Position numbers and translations under genes: made by a program
Shown: positions 29,441-38,638 of the stretch, piece after piece
Layout of the letters: each line of letters opens with the position of its first letter
How positions within the stretch are numbered: the first letter of the stretch is position 1
Source: an uncultured Bacteroidia bacterium
Lineage (GTDB): Bacteria > Bacteroidota > Bacteroidia > Bacteroidales > UBA932
Length of the DNA stretch: 64,000 bases
Assembly (NCBI GenBank): GCA_902774155.1
Contig: CACYHF010000013.1
Span: 22,935-86,934 of the forward strand
Direction of reading: 5' to 3'
Notes under the pieces: generated by a model
Database searches by the model: none
What the model was told of the DNA's origin: nothing
What the model saw: only the letters and a program-made list of their open reading frames with translations

Positions 29441-32400
29441 ATGACAAAGAAAAAGACCCTTCAGCCGGACTATCTGTTCGAGGTTAGTTGGGAAGTTTGC
29501 AACAAGGTTGGCGGCATCTATACGGTTGTCGCCACCAAGGCTCTTTATCTGCAGTCCCAGTTGGGACGCCGTCACATTTTCATCGGCCCGGACGTGTGGA
29601 TGCACCGTGCCGGCAACCCGGATTTCCTGGAAGATCCTATGCTGTACCGTTCCTGGAAAGCCCAGGCCGCCAGCGAAGGACTGGTATTCCGCGTGGGCCG
29701 CTGGAACATTCCCGGCAAGCCCGTGGCCATCCTGGTGGACTACAAGCAGCATCTGCCGCAGGCCGATGATATTCTCAAGGGCCTGTGGGAGGATTTCGGC
29801 GTAGATTCCATCTCCGGCAACTGGGATTATAAGGAATCGGCCGTGTTCGGCGTGCTGGCCGGCCGCGTGATCGAGAGCTTCTACAACTACAACCTCAAGG
29901 GCGGCGAAAATGTGGTGGCCCAGTTCCACGAGTGGCAAACGGGCTCCGGTATCCTGCATCTGAAGAAGAGCGGCGTGCCGGTGGCCACTGTGTTTACCAC
30001 CCACGCCACTATGTTGGGCCGCTGCCTGGCCGGCAACAACCTGCCGCTGTACAACAACCTCACCCAGTATAACGGAGATGAAATGGCCCGCCGCTTCAAC
30101 GTGACGGCCATCTACTCGCTGGAAAAGACATCGGCCCAGAATGCCGATATCTTCACCACCGTGAGTGACATCACCGCCAAGGAATGCGCCCAGTTCCTGG
30201 GCCGTCCCGTGGATGTGGTTACGCCCAACGGCTTCGAGAACAGCTTCACGCCCGCCTCGGACGAGGAATACGTGCGCCTGCATGACGCCGCGCGGGACCG
30301 CCTGGCAGAGGTAGCCACGGCTATGAGCGCTGAAGAAGTGCCCTCCAACTCCATTTTCATCGGCATCGGCGGCCGGTATGAATTCCGGAACAAGGGTATC
30401 GATGTGTTCATCGACGCCCTTGCCCAGTTGAACAAGTCGGATTACCAGGGACACAGCATCCAGGCTTTCATTATGATTCCTTCCGGCCACCACGGCCCGG
30501 ACAAGGAAGTGGCGGCCAAACTGGCCGGTGAGGGGAATCCCCAGTACCAGACCCAGGTGTCGCACTACCTGATGAATGCCAATTATGACACGGTCACCGG
30601 CGCCCTGCGGGAGAAAGGCCTCACCAATGCCCTGGGGGACAAAGTGAAGGTGTATTTCATCCCCTCCTACCTGAACGGGGATGACGGCATCTTCAATATG
30701 CCTTACTACCACCTGCTGTGCGGTCTGGACCTGGCCCTGTTCCCGTCTTATTATGAACCTTGGGGGTATACGCCGCTGGAGGCCCTGGCCTTCCGGATTC
30801 CCACCCTTACCACCACGCTGGCCGGTTTCGGTATGTGGGTGCTGGACCACTACAAGGGCCCGCATCCCGGCATTGCGGTAGTAGAGCGCAACGACAACAA
30901 CTATTCCCAGGTGGTGGACGACGTTGTGAAACGCATCCGGGAAATTGCCGCCCTGGAACTTCCGGAGCGGAACGAATACCGGGACAACGCCCGCGATGTG
31001 GCCCAGATCGCCCTCTGGGACCATCAGATTGTGTATTATCAGGAGGCCTATTCCCAGGCCCTGGCCAAAGTGCTGGACCGCAAGGACTCCTACAACCAAA
31101 AGAAGAAGACTATGCAGTATTTTAAAGCCGACGTTACCTCTCCCAACTGGAGAAGCATTCTGGTAACCCGACATCTTCCGGAAAAGCTCTCCCGCCTGGA
31201 GAAGCTTTCCAAGAACCTCTGGTGGTGCTGGAACGAGAGCGCCAAAGACCTCTTCCGTTCCATCGACCCGGAGGTGTGGCACAAGAGCGGCCACAATCCT
31301 CTGGTGGTGCTGGATACCGTGAGTATCAAGCGTTTCCAGCAGCTCTCAGAAGATTCCGAATTCCTGGGCCGTATGAAGAACGTGCTGGACGAATTTGACA
31401 CCTATATGGCTGCCAAGGCCCAGCGCACAGACCCTTCCATCGCGTATTTCTGTATGGAATACGGTCTGGACACTTCCCTGAAGATTTACAGCGGCGGTCT
31501 GGGTATCCTGGCCGGTGACTACCTGAAGGAAACTTCCGATATGAACACCAACCTGGTGGCGGTGGGCCTGCTGTACCGCTATGGTTATTTCAACCAGATC
31601 ATCAGCGCCCAGGGTTATCAGGTGGCCAATTACGATGCCCAGGACTTCACCAAGATTCCGGCCGTGCCCGTGCTGGACAAGGACGGCGTCTGGGTCACCA
31701 CTTCCGTGGCGTTCCCCGGCCGTAGCATCACCGCCCGCCTGTGGAAGGTGGAGGTGGGCCGTACGGACCTGTACCTGATGGACACGGACTACGAAGCCAA
31801 CCGCCAGGAAGACCGCGAGGTCACCTATCACCTCTACGGCGGCAACTGGGAGAACCGCCTCAAGCAGGAGCTCCTGCTGGGTGTGGGCGGTATCCGCGCC
31901 CTCCGCAAGCTGGGTCTGAATCCGCAGGTGTACCACTGCAACGAAGGCCATGCCGCTTTCATCGGCCTGGAGCGTCTGCGTGAGTACATTGAGAAGGACA
32001 ACCTGGACTTCAGCGAGGCCCTGGAAGTGGTGAAGGCCAGTTCGCTGTTCACCACCCATACGCCGGTTCCCGCCGGCCACGATGCCTTCGACGAAGGTAT
32101 GCTGCGCCAGTATATCGGCCATTATCCGGAGCGCCTGAAAGTGGACTGGGAAACCCTGATGTCCCTGGGTAAGGACAATCCGCTGGACCGCAACGAGAAA
32201 TTCTCCATGAGCAACCTGGCCGCCAATATCTCGCAGAATGTGAACGGCGTTTCCATGCTGCACGGCAAGGTTTCGCAGGAAATCTTCTCGCACATGTATC
32301 CGGGTTATCTGCCGGAAGAACTCTTCGTGAGCTATGTGACCAACGGTGTGCACTATCCCACTTGGTGCGCGCCGGAGTGGAAGCCCGTCCACGCCAAGGT

Positions 32401-33676
32401 GTTCGGCCCGGCTTTCGCCACTCACCACTATGACAAATCCTGCTTCGAGGGCATCTACGGCGTTTCCGACAAAGACGTCTGGACCATCAAGAAACAGCTC
32501 AAGGAGAAGCTCATCGACTTCCTGCGGGAGCGGCTCCAGGACAAGACCCTGTCGGACCATTACAGCCCGTCGCAGATCATCACCATCCTGGAAACCCTCC
32601 GCGACGATGTCCTCACCATCGGCTTTGCCCGTCGTTTCGCCACGTATAAGCGCGCTACGCTGTTGTTCCGTGACCTGGACCGCCTGGACAAGATCGTGAA
32701 CAATCCCGCCCAGCCCGTGCAGTTCCTCTTTGCCGGTAAGGCCCATCCGGCCGATAAGGCAGGTCAGGACCTCATCAAGCAGATTGTGGACATCTCCAAG
32801 GATCCCCGTTTCATCGGCAAGATTGTATTTGTGCCCGGTTATGACATCACGCTGGCCAAGCGCATGGTCCAGGGCGTGGACGTGTGGATGAACAATCCTA
32901 CCCGTCCGCAGGAGGCTTCCGGTACGTCCGGTGAAAAGGCCGCCATGAACGGCACCATGCACTTCTCCGTGCTGGACGGCTGGTGGGTGGAAGGTTATAA
33001 GGAAGGCGCCGGCTGGGCCCTGCCCATTGAACAGGCCTACGACGACAACAACTTCCAGAACGAACTGGACGCTGCCACCATCTACCAGATCCTGGAGAAC
33101 GACATTGCCCCGGCCTATTACAACGTAGACCGCACCACGGGCCGCAGCTCCGAGTGGATTGGCTACATCAAGAATACCATCGCGCAGGTGGCCTGCAACT
33201 TCACCACCAACCGTATGCTCACGGACTACATCAACCAGTACTACGCGCCGCAGGCCAAGGGTGCTGCCGCCATGGTGGCCGATGACTTCAAGAAGGCCCG
33301 CGAACTGGCTGCCTGGAAGAACCACGTGCGCCGCGAATGGGAGAATGTGGTGCAGCTTTCCCGCACCCAGCCCGCCACCACGTACGACATTTCCCAGTCG
33401 CAGCCGTATCACGCAGAGGTGGAACTCCAGCTGGGTTCCCTGGTGCCCGAAGAAGTGGGCGTGGAGGCGGTCTTCGCCCAGACCGATACCCGCGGCAAGC
33501 TGCATATCATGGATGTGCAGGAATGCAAGCTGGACAGCTTCAAGGATGGCGTTGCCAAGTACAGCGTGGATGTGATCCCTGAAAAGACCGGTGCCTACCA
33601 GGTAGGAGCCCGCGTATTCGCCAAGAATGCCCTCCTGCAGCACCGCCAGAGCTTTGAGTGCGTAAAGTGGCTGTAG
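29441..33676 (+). CDS. Glycogen synthase (GT3-type) / alpha-glucan phosphorylase (GT35) fusion
   Basis: A single 1411-residue frame. Residues 1-550 form a eukaryotic-type glycogen synthase starting DYLFEVSWEVCNKVGGIYTV, with EPWGYTPLEALA near residue 440. From about residue 557 (MQYFKADVTSPNW) the protein is an alpha-glucan phosphorylase with NLWWCWNESAKDLFR, CNEGHAAFIG and the PLP region EASGTSGEKAAMNG. The internal Met at the junction could be the ancestral start of a separate phosphorylase. The two halves build and degrade glycogen. ribF overlaps its last 19 bp. Confidence 0.9.
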   Translation: MTKKKTLQPDYLFEVSWEVCNKVGGIYTVVATKALYLQSQLGRRHIFIGPDVWMHRAGNPDFLEDPMLYRSWKAQAASEGLVFRVGRWNIPGKPVAILVDYKQHLPQADDILKGLWEDFGVDSISGNWDYKESAVFGVLAGRVIESFYNYNLKGGENVVAQFHEWQTGSGILHLKKSGVPVATVFTTHATMLGRCLAGNNLPLYNNLTQYNGDEMARRFNVTAIYSLEKTSAQNADIFTTVSDITAKECAQFLGRPVDVVTPNGFENSFTPASDEEYVRLHDAARDRLAEVATAMSAEEVPSNSIFIGIGGRYEFRNKGIDVFIDALAQLNKSDYQGHSIQAFIMIPSGHHGPDKEVAAKLAGEGNPQYQTQVSHYLMNANYDTVTGALREKGLTNALGDKVKVYFIPSYLNGDDGIFNMPYYHLLCGLDLALFPSYYEPWGYTPLEALAFRIPTLTTTLAGFGMWVLDHYKGPHPGIAVVERNDNNYSQVVDDVVKRIREIAALELPERNEYRDNARDVAQIALWDHQIVYYQEAYSQALAKVLDRKDSYNQKKKTMQYFKADVTSPNWRSILVTRHLPEKLSRLEKLSKNLWWCWNESAKDLFRSIDPEVWHKSGHNPLVVLDTVSIKRFQQLSEDSEFLGRMKNVLDEFDTYMAAKAQRTDPSIAYFCMEYGLDTSLKIYSGGLGILAGDYLKETSDMNTNLVAVGLLYRYGYFNQIISAQGYQVANYDAQDFTKIPAVPVLDKDGVWVTTSVAFPGRSITARLWKVEVGRTDLYLMDTDYEANRQEDREVTYHLYGGNWENRLKQELLLGVGGIRALRKLGLNPQVYHCNEGHAAFIGLERLREYIEKDNLDFSEALEVVKASSLFTTHTPVPAGHDAFDEGMLRQYIGHYPERLKVDWETLMSLGKDNPLDRNEKFSMSNLAANISQNVNGVSMLHGKVSQEIFSHMYPGYLPEELFVSYVTNGVHYPTWCAPEWKPVHAKVFGPAFATHHYDKSCFEGIYGVSDKDVWTIKKQLKEKLIDFLRERLQDKTLSDHYSPSQIITILETLRDDVLTIGFARRFATYKRATLLFRDLDRLDKIVNNPAQPVQFLFAGKAHPADKAGQDLIKQIVDISKDPRFIGKIVFVPGYDITLAKRMVQGVDVWMNNPTRPQEASGTSGEKAAMNGTMHFSVLDGWWVEGYKEGAGWALPIEQAYDDNNFQNELDAATIYQILENDIAPAYYNVDRTTGRSSEWIGYIKNTIAQVACNFTTNRMLTDYINQYYAPQAKGAAAMVADDFKKARELAAWKNHVRREWENVVQLSRTQPATTYDISQSQPYHAEVELQLGSLVPEEVGVEAVFAQTDTRGKLHIMDVQECKLDSFKDGVAKYSVDVIPEKTGAYQVGARVFAKNALLQHRQSFECVKWL

Positions 33677-34746
33677 TCACTACCGGATTTTTTGACGGTG
33701 TCCATCTGGGGCACCGTCATGTGCTTGAGACAGTGGTCTCCGCTGCCCGTGAAAGGGGAGAGGAGGCCATTGTGGTCACATTCTGGCCGCATCCCAGAAC
33801 GGTATTGCAGCAGGATGCCCGGGAGTTTAGGCTCCTGACGTCCCTGGAGGAGAAGAAGGCGTTGTTGGCCGAAGCCGGCATAGACCGCGTGGAGGTATTG
33901 CCTTTTACGCGGGAATTCGCCGCCCTAAAGGCCGAAGAATACCTCCAGCTCCTCCGCACCCGCTTTGCCGCCACGCTCATTGTCATGGGCTATGACAACC
34001 ATATTGGCAGTGACCGGAAAACGGCAAAAGAACTCTGTGATGTTGATGTTCTGAAAGTTGATGCATTAGAAAATTATTTTTCGCAAGGCTTTGCGAAATA
34101 CCAATTTTCTAATGCTGTTACAAGACCCGGGACAGAAGAAAATTATTTTTTGCAAAGCTTTGCAAAAAACCAATTTTCTTCGGCCCATTCTGAGCATCTT
34201 TCCTGTCATTCTGAGCATTCTTACTGTCATTCTGAGCATTCTTACTGTCATTCTGAGCATTCTTACTGTCATTCTGAGCGAAGCGAAGAATCTCCGGGCA
34301 CCATATCTTCAACCAAAATCCGTCTGGCACTGGAGGAGGGGAGGATTCAGGAGGCGAATGAGATGTTAGGGTACAGTTATGGACTGTATGGCGTGGTGGT
34401 GGCGGGGAACCGGATGGGCCGGACCATCGGCTTTCCTACGGCCAATATGCACTTGTACGAGCCGTTGAAGCTGGTGCCGGGGAATGGGGTGTATGCCGTG
34501 GAGGTGGAGGTGCTGGGGGCCAAGTATAAAGGTATGTGCAATATTGGTACAAGGCCCACGGTGGGGGGCACCACCCGCACCATTGAGACGCACATCCTGG
34601 ACTTTGAGCAGGACATCTATGGGCTCCCTATGCGGCTTCGTTTCCTGCGCCGCATTCGCGACGAGCGGAAATTCCCGTCCCTGGAGGCGCTCCGGGCGCA
34701 ATTACTGGAAGACCGGCAGCAAATCCGGACCCAAACCGTGCTTTAA
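33658..34746 (+). CDS. ribF: Bifunctional riboflavin kinase/FAD synthetase with repeat-derived insertion
   Basis: A 362-residue enzyme that makes FMN and FAD. The start is GTG 33658 (VRKVAVVTTGFFDGVHLGHRH, with the HxGH nucleotidyltransferase motif). The kinase domain begins ISSTKIRLALEEG and has GRTIGFPTANMHLY. Between the domains, after MGYDNHIGSDR...LKVDA, there are about 70 residues not found in the family (about 138-212). They are encoded by two 43-bp palindromes and a 21-bp tandem repeat that reads HSEHSYC and ends CHSERSEES. The frame is kept, so the protein may still work with a long linker. Confidence 0.88.
   Translation: MRKVAVVTTGFFDGVHLGHRHVLETVVSAARERGEEAIVVTFWPHPRTVLQQDAREFRLLTSLEEKKALLAEAGIDRVEVLPFTREFAALKAEEYLQLLRTRFAATLIVMGYDNHIGSDRKTAKELCDVDVLKVDALENYFSQGFAKYQFSNAVTRPGTEENYFLQSFAKNQFSSAHSEHLSCHSEHSYCHSEHSYCHSEHSYCHSERSEESPGTISSTKIRLALEEGRIQEANEMLGYSYGLYGVVVAGNRMGRTIGFPTANMHLYEPLKLVPGNGVYAVEVEVLGAKYKGMCNIGTRPTVGGTTRTIETHILDFEQDIYGLPMRLRFLRRIRDERKFPSLEALRAQLLEDRQQIRTQTVL
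34068..34110 (+). repeat. 43-bp palindromic element inside ribF, copy 1
   Basis: The outer arms AGAAAATT and AATTTTCT and the inner arms TTTCGCAA and TTTGCGAAA form a nested inverted repeat. It matches 34137-34179 at nearly all positions. Confidence 0.8.
34137..34179 (+). repeat. 43-bp palindromic element inside ribF, copy 2
   Basis: The same outer arms as copy 1; the core TTTTGCAAAGCTTTGCAAAA is a perfect 20-bp palindrome. The inner-stem differences from copy 1 preserve pairing. Confidence 0.8.
34186..34293 (+). repeat. Tandem 21-bp repeats plus CATTCTGAGCG-type element inside ribF
   Basis: Four 21-bp units (34186, 34207, 34228, 34249), each starting CATTCTGAGCAT; units 2-4 are identical. 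They end in a fifth CATTCTGAGCGAAGCGAAGA motif (34270-34293) with arms ATTCT/AGAAT. The period of 21 keeps the reading frame, seven residues per unit. Confidence 0.85.
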
Positions 34747-35116
34747 CTATTTGAAGCACATTTGGCTATTTGTGTGGCCGATAATGTGCTTCACACGGGG
34801 GTGCACACCTAGTCTCAGGCGCGTTTTCAGCCTCTCCGGAACCAAACCGTGCTTTAAAAACTTAAAGCACACTGCCGGAGGTATATTCTGGAATAATTGA
34901 CAAAAACGGTTGGTGATTGTGACATTTGTGGTTAGTGACAGCCTCGGCGAGTGGTAAGAGGTCAATCTCTGGGCGACTAATGAAGCTATAGGCGTACAAG
35001 GTTGGTTTTTTATTTGCCAGCCTTGTATAGAGAATCCTCATTCTAGTGCACTGTAAAGCGGTTTTTGTGTACAAGGCTGGCCGTAAAAAAGCCAGCCTTG
35101 TACACTCGGACAGCTT
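34747..35116. other. Intergenic region with stacked hairpins, no gene seen
   Basis: This 370-bp gap holds no credible coding frame. The ribF 3' end (TCCGGACCCAAACCGTGC, then TTTAA) is nearly duplicated at 34835-34857. Both copies form GTGCTT...AAGCAC hairpins (34738 region and 34849-34870). Downstream are two hairpins with arms TACAAGG(C/T)TGG: 34995-35027 (one mismatch) and 35067-35105 (perfect). Confidence 0.6.
35067..35105 (-). terminator. Terminator of the AraC-type regulator gene
   Basis: GTGTACAAGGCTGGC pairs perfectly with GCCAGCCTTGTACAC (15 bp) around a 9-nt loop containing six T on the minus strand. It lies just past the stop at 35117. A weaker related hairpin at 34995-35027 backs it up. 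Confidence 0.65.
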
Positions 35117-36445
35117 TTAGCGTTCTTTGCGGGCGGCCCAGACTTTGGGGGTGAAGCCGGAGATACGCTTGAAGGTGCTGTTGAAGGAGGAGGCGCTAAG
35201 GAAGCCGCTGGCGTGGGCAATCTCTTCCTGGGAGGCATTGGGATGGGAGCGGATATATTGCTGCGCATAGTCTACGCGCAGGATGTTCAGCAGTTCCGGG
35301 AATCCCAGCTTATAATACTGGTTCACCATCTTGGAGACATAAGTTTTATTGGTATGCAGCCGTTCCGCTACATCTGAAAGGGTGAGGGACGGCTGCAGGA
35401 ATAATTGTTCGTCCATCATGAGCCGACGGAAACGGGAAGCCAGGCTGCCTTTGTCACGGGAGAGAGAAACCACGTTGTTCATCACGGCCATTGCCAGGGA
35501 AGGGGAGGTGTCTCTGGGGGCATTGGGAGCCGGAGCTGCTTTTTGGGAGCCAATTCGGGAGAGGACGCGGGTAAGGGAGTCTCCGTTCAGGTAAGGAGTC
35601 ATTTCCGTAATGATTTCCTCTGCTACGGCAGACCGGGTTTCGGGCGTAAAGTTAAAGCGCAAGGCCGTTGCTATATCCCCCAGCGAGAAGAATTCCACTG
35701 CGCCGAACAGCGCAAAGAAGCCGAAGAAGAAATAAAACAGGCTCTGTATGATCATCAGGGTGAGGGACCAGGCGAGGGAGTTGTGGAACAGACGCCCGTG
35801 GACGAAAAGCTTGAGGCAGGTGATAACCACAATGCCGATGGCCATAAAGATCTGCAGTTCCAGCACGCGGATTTTTTCCCCCTGGAACAGGAAACGGTGC
35901 AGGTGTTTGGGCGTCATCTGGATCTGGAAGCCCAGCCACGTGCAATGTGCGACTATATAGACCGCCTCCAGCAACAGGATAGCACGGAAAATAAGGACTG
36001 TACATATATAATATATGTGCTCGAGGAAGTCCAGGTACAACTGGGTTCCTTCGTGCATTCCACTATGATAACGGTGCAAAAAAGCCTCCGTTTTATCCAG
36101 TCCCATAATACCGGTGAGCAAGACGGATGAGGTGAGCGTAATGGCGGGTAAAATTATCCAGAGTAAATACTGAGGCTTATAGGTAAAGGGCCGATACAGG
36201 CGGGAAAAATACAGGCAACAAAGCGGGATGATGAACGGTGCGGCGAACTGCACCACGATATGGGCCAGGGCGTCGTACCGCAGGATGGGGTGTCCCACAA
36301 CATCTGCCACCATAGTTAAGGCCAGAGAAAGGAAGAAAAGGACCAGGATCCGGAAGGTTTGCGTATGGGATGCCAAGAGCCAGTGCATAGTAATGGCAAA
36401 CAGGCATATGATGGCCGGAATAACCAGTAGCGGCGTTAAATCCAT
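35117..36445 (-). CDS. Membrane-anchored AraC-type regulator of the pilus locus
   Basis: A 442-residue protein with seven or more hydrophobic helices in residues 5-265, followed by a cytoplasmic C-terminal AraC/XylS DNA-binding domain (two helix-turn-helix segments, LSDVAERLHTNKTYVSKMVN and EEIAHASGFLSASSFNSTFK). Such 7TM-HTH regulators adjoin fimbrial loci in Bacteroides and could sense a membrane signal. ATG 36445 is chosen over 36511 because the TAATTTTG box lies between them. It is divergent from the pilus operon, its likely target. Confidence 0.85.
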   Translation of the reverse strand: MDLTPLLVIPAIICLFAITMHWLLASHTQTFRILVLFFLSLALTMVADVVGHPILRYDALAHIVVQFAAPFIIPLCCLYFSRLYRPFTYKPQYLLWIILPAITLTSSVLLTGIMGLDKTEAFLHRYHSGMHEGTQLYLDFLEHIYYICTVLIFRAILLLEAVYIVAHCTWLGFQIQMTPKHLHRFLFQGEKIRVLELQIFMAIGIVVITCLKLFVHGRLFHNSLAWSLTLMIIQSLFYFFFGFFALFGAVEFFSLGDIATALRFNFTPETRSAVAEEIITEMTPYLNGDSLTRVLSRIGSQKAAPAPNAPRDTSPSLAMAVMNNVVSLSRDKGSLASRFRRLMMDEQLFLQPSLTLSDVAERLHTNKTYVSKMVNQYYKLGFPELLNILRVDYAQQYIRSHPNASQEEIAHASGFLSASSFNSTFKRISGFTPKVWAARKER

Positions 36446-36471
36446 AGAAAATACTCGAAAAATATATGTTG

Positions 36472-36501
36472 CAAAATTACAAAAAAATTTGAACACCCAA
36501 A
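36472..36501 (-). promoter_or_regulatory. Promoter of the AraC-type regulator
   Basis: Minus-strand TTTG (36498-36501), 18-nt spacer, TAATTTTG (36472-36479), 26 nt before ATG 36445. Confidence 0.55.
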
Positions 36502-36742
36502 TAAATGCCATTCATAAAAGAGAAATTCTTTTTAATAAATTAAATTTTATCAATTATCAAAAGAGAAAAATTTCTATACTACTGAAAATCATTAACTTAA
36601 GCCAAATTGGGCGAAAATATTAATCATTTAGCCGCCTTATTTTGGCATCGGACGACCCCTCAAAATACCCCCCCCGTGTGTTTTTATTATGAAACATCAA
36701 TCAAGAATCAGAAAAAGTTGTTGAAAATATATAAATAAAAAT

Positions 36743-36773
36743 TTTGAAGATTAAAATTTGGAATCTATCTTTG
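36743..36773 (+). promoter_or_regulatory. Promoter of the pilus operon
   Basis: TTTG (36743-36746), 19-nt spacer, TATCTTTG (36766-36773). The leader before ATG 36824 is about 46 nt. Confidence 0.65.
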
Positions 36774-36823
36774 TTCTCAATTGCGTATCAAAATACACTT
36801 AACCGTTACTTAACTCTCTTATA

Positions 36824-37549
36824 ATGAGCAAGTTAGTAAACAACAACACCTTTTCCTTCGTAGTGGCCTCCAAGGCCGCGGCGTTGTTGTTGTGCCTGTT
36901 TGCGTCTTGCTTTTTTATGCGCGCGCAAGAATATCGCGCGGTAAAAGACACCGTGGCTAAAGCGGACACCGTGAAGGTGGATACCCTTACAATCCGTAAG
37001 CCGCTTCTGGGTGTCAGCACCAATGCTTTGTACGATCTGGCCATCACCCCCAATGTGGCAGTGGAGTATCCCTTCGGCAAGAACAAGGATTGGAGTGTGC
37101 TTTTGGATTACACCTTCCCCTGGTGGGTCAACCGCGCCAACGATATGGCCTGGCAAATCCTGAAACTGGACGTAGGTGCCAGAAAGTATTTCCGGAAGAA
37201 GAGCAATAAGGACGTCCTCACCGGATTCTTCGTGGGGCTGGACCTGGGTGCTGGTTATTATGACATCGAGCCCAAGCATAAGGGCTGGCAGGGAGAGTTC
37301 CAGACGGCCGGCGTTGAAGGCGGCTATGCCTGGACCATCGGCAAGAAAAAGAATTGGCGTATGCAGGCTTTTGCCGCCGTGGGTTGGATGGGCACGCATT
37401 ATCGCTATTATGTGGGCAATGACACGGATACCCGCCTGATGTACAAATACAGCGGGCGTTTCAACTGGATTGGTCCCACCAAGGTAGGGGTCAGTTTCCA
37501 GTATATCATCCACACCAAGAAGAAACAGGAGCAGAAAATGAAGAAATGA
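36824..37549 (+). CDS. DUF3575 outer-membrane beta-barrel-like protein
   Basis: A 241-residue protein with a long signal sequence ending FFMRAQ, then an eight-strand barrel-like pattern: VSTNALYDLAITPNVAVEYP, WWVNRANDMAWQILKLDVGARKY, GAGYYDIE and a final VGVSFQYII. DUF3575 proteins occur at the head of Bacteroidota fimbrial operons, where they are thought to sit in the outer membrane. It overlaps the next gene by 4 bp. Confidence 0.87.
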   Translation: MSKLVNNNTFSFVVASKAAALLLCLFASCFFMRAQEYRAVKDTVAKADTVKVDTLTIRKPLLGVSTNALYDLAITPNVAVEYPFGKNKDWSVLLDYTFPWWVNRANDMAWQILKLDVGARKYFRKKSNKDVLTGFFVGLDLGAGYYDIEPKHKGWQGEFQTAGVEGGYAWTIGKKKNWRMQAFAAVGWMGTHYRYYVGNDTDTRLMYKYSGRFNWIGPTKVGVSFQYIIHTKKKQEQKMKK

Positions 37550-38601
37550 GGAAATTCACCCTCATATTGCTGTTCGCGATGACGTTGGTAGCTTGCCAGC
37601 GCCGTCCCCTGTTTTATGCCGCACGGGAGAGCGTGGAGGTGATGGTGAAGGTGGTCTGGAAGGTGTCTGTGTATCCGGATGGCATGAAGCCAAGCGGCAT
37701 TACGCTCTTCTATTTCCGCAACGGGGAGTATTATATGCAGCAGACCACGGCCAATGTGGATTCCTGCGCCGTTCAGTTGGAGCCGGGCCGTTACCGCCTG
37801 TATATGATCACCCAGAGTCCGGAGGAATACGGAAATCTGGAGTTTGATAATCTCACAGACTTTGACAAAGCATCCGTGACCGCTGTTGAAACCAAAGCAA
37901 ACTGGTATACCCGGGCCGATGGTGAGGAGTTGATTGTGAATCCTGAGATGATGGCTGCCGGTGTGTCGGACGAGTTTGAAGTAACGGAAGCTATGGTGGA
38001 CGAATATCAGCACCGTATGCAGGAACAAATGTTCACCAAGGCAGACGATTCCGGCGCCATTGTGAATTACATTACCATCCGGGTGCCCATTTACCCCAAG
38101 AGCATTGTCTCGCAGTATTGGGTCACCATTTATTCGGACAATGTAGATGTGCTCAAGGCAGTCCGTGCCAGTACTTCGGGTATGGCCAAGACGTATGAAC
38201 TTACCCGGGATGTTACCGCGGCCGGTGAAGCAACGCAGCTCATCACGCAGTGGAGCGTAACCACGGATGACCCTGAAAAAAGAATCGGGCATTTGGACGG
38301 GCGCATAACCACCTTCGGTTTCCCCAACGGTGAGGTACCCAGCGTTATGCGTGACTCTACGCTGAATGTGGCGGCGCTGATGATTGACAGCGAAACCGTG
38401 GAGAATTATGTGTTTAACGTAGGTGATAAGATTACCAGTGAAACACCTCCGCTAGGGTACAGGGCGTTGTATCGCCTCATTTTTGGGAGCGTGACGGCGC
38501 CCGCCATTCATCCGCCGGATGTAGCGCCGGTTGGGGGTGAAGGAGGATTTGATGCTTCAGTTGAAGATTGGGAAAATATTGATGTGGATATTTTAATGTA
38601 A
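37546..38601 (+). CDS. DUF5119 fimbrial lipoprotein (FimB/Mfa2-like anchor)
   Basis: A 351-residue lipoprotein with lipobox LVACQ (Cys17). The N-terminal domain has VWKVSVYPDGMKPSGITLFYF and LEPGRYRLYMI, typical of DUF5119 proteins in type V pilus loci. The presumed role is the cell-anchoring or accessory subunit. It precedes the three fimbrillins. Confidence 0.85.
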   Translation: MRKFTLILLFAMTLVACQRRPLFYAARESVEVMVKVVWKVSVYPDGMKPSGITLFYFRNGEYYMQQTTANVDSCAVQLEPGRYRLYMITQSPEEYGNLEFDNLTDFDKASVTAVETKANWYTRADGEELIVNPEMMAAGVSDEFEVTEAMVDEYQHRMQEQMFTKADDSGAIVNYITIRVPIYPKSIVSQYWVTIYSDNVDVLKAVRASTSGMAKTYELTRDVTAAGEATQLITQWSVTTDDPEKRIGHLDGRITTFGFPNGEVPSVMRDSTLNVAALMIDSETVENYVFNVGDKITSETPPLGYRALYRLIFGSVTAPAIHPPDVAPVGGEGGFDASVEDWENIDVDILM

Positions 38602-38638
38602 ACTGAGATAAACAATTAATTTTTAACCATTTATTGCG

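Larger units (their letters stand above)
36446..36823. other. AT-rich divergent control region of the pilus locus with C8 tract
   Basis: A 378-bp, strongly AT-rich gap between the regulator and the pilus operon. No gene is seen. It contains the two divergent promoters listed separately and a run of eight C at 36668-36675, a possible slippage site about 90 bp upstream of the pilus -7 box. Confidence 0.6.

Noticed and set aside
28802-31294. An 830-codon minus-strand frame across the glycogen genes, and a 765-codon one at 31346-33643
   Set aside because: Both are antisense shadows caused by high GC at codon position 3 of the amylase and synthase-phosphorylase genes; their translations are low-complexity (His/Gly/Val rich) and match no family pattern.
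34186-34269. 21-bp tandem array considered as a CRISPR
   Set aside because: The units are directly abutting with no unique spacers and lie within a coding frame, so this is a simple tandem repeat.
34747-35116. Riboswitch or small RNA after ribF
   Set aside because: The hairpins are terminator-like repeats with no promoter box and no match to a known riboswitch pattern.
35349-36130. Plus-strand frames inside the AraC-type regulator
   Set aside because: Antisense to a gene with clear membrane helices and a helix-turn-helix domain; no initiation signals.
36446-36823. Invertible promoter upstream of the pilus operon
   Set aside because: I found no pair of inverted repeats flanking the promoter in this gap; only the homopolymer C tract remains as a variable-site candidate.
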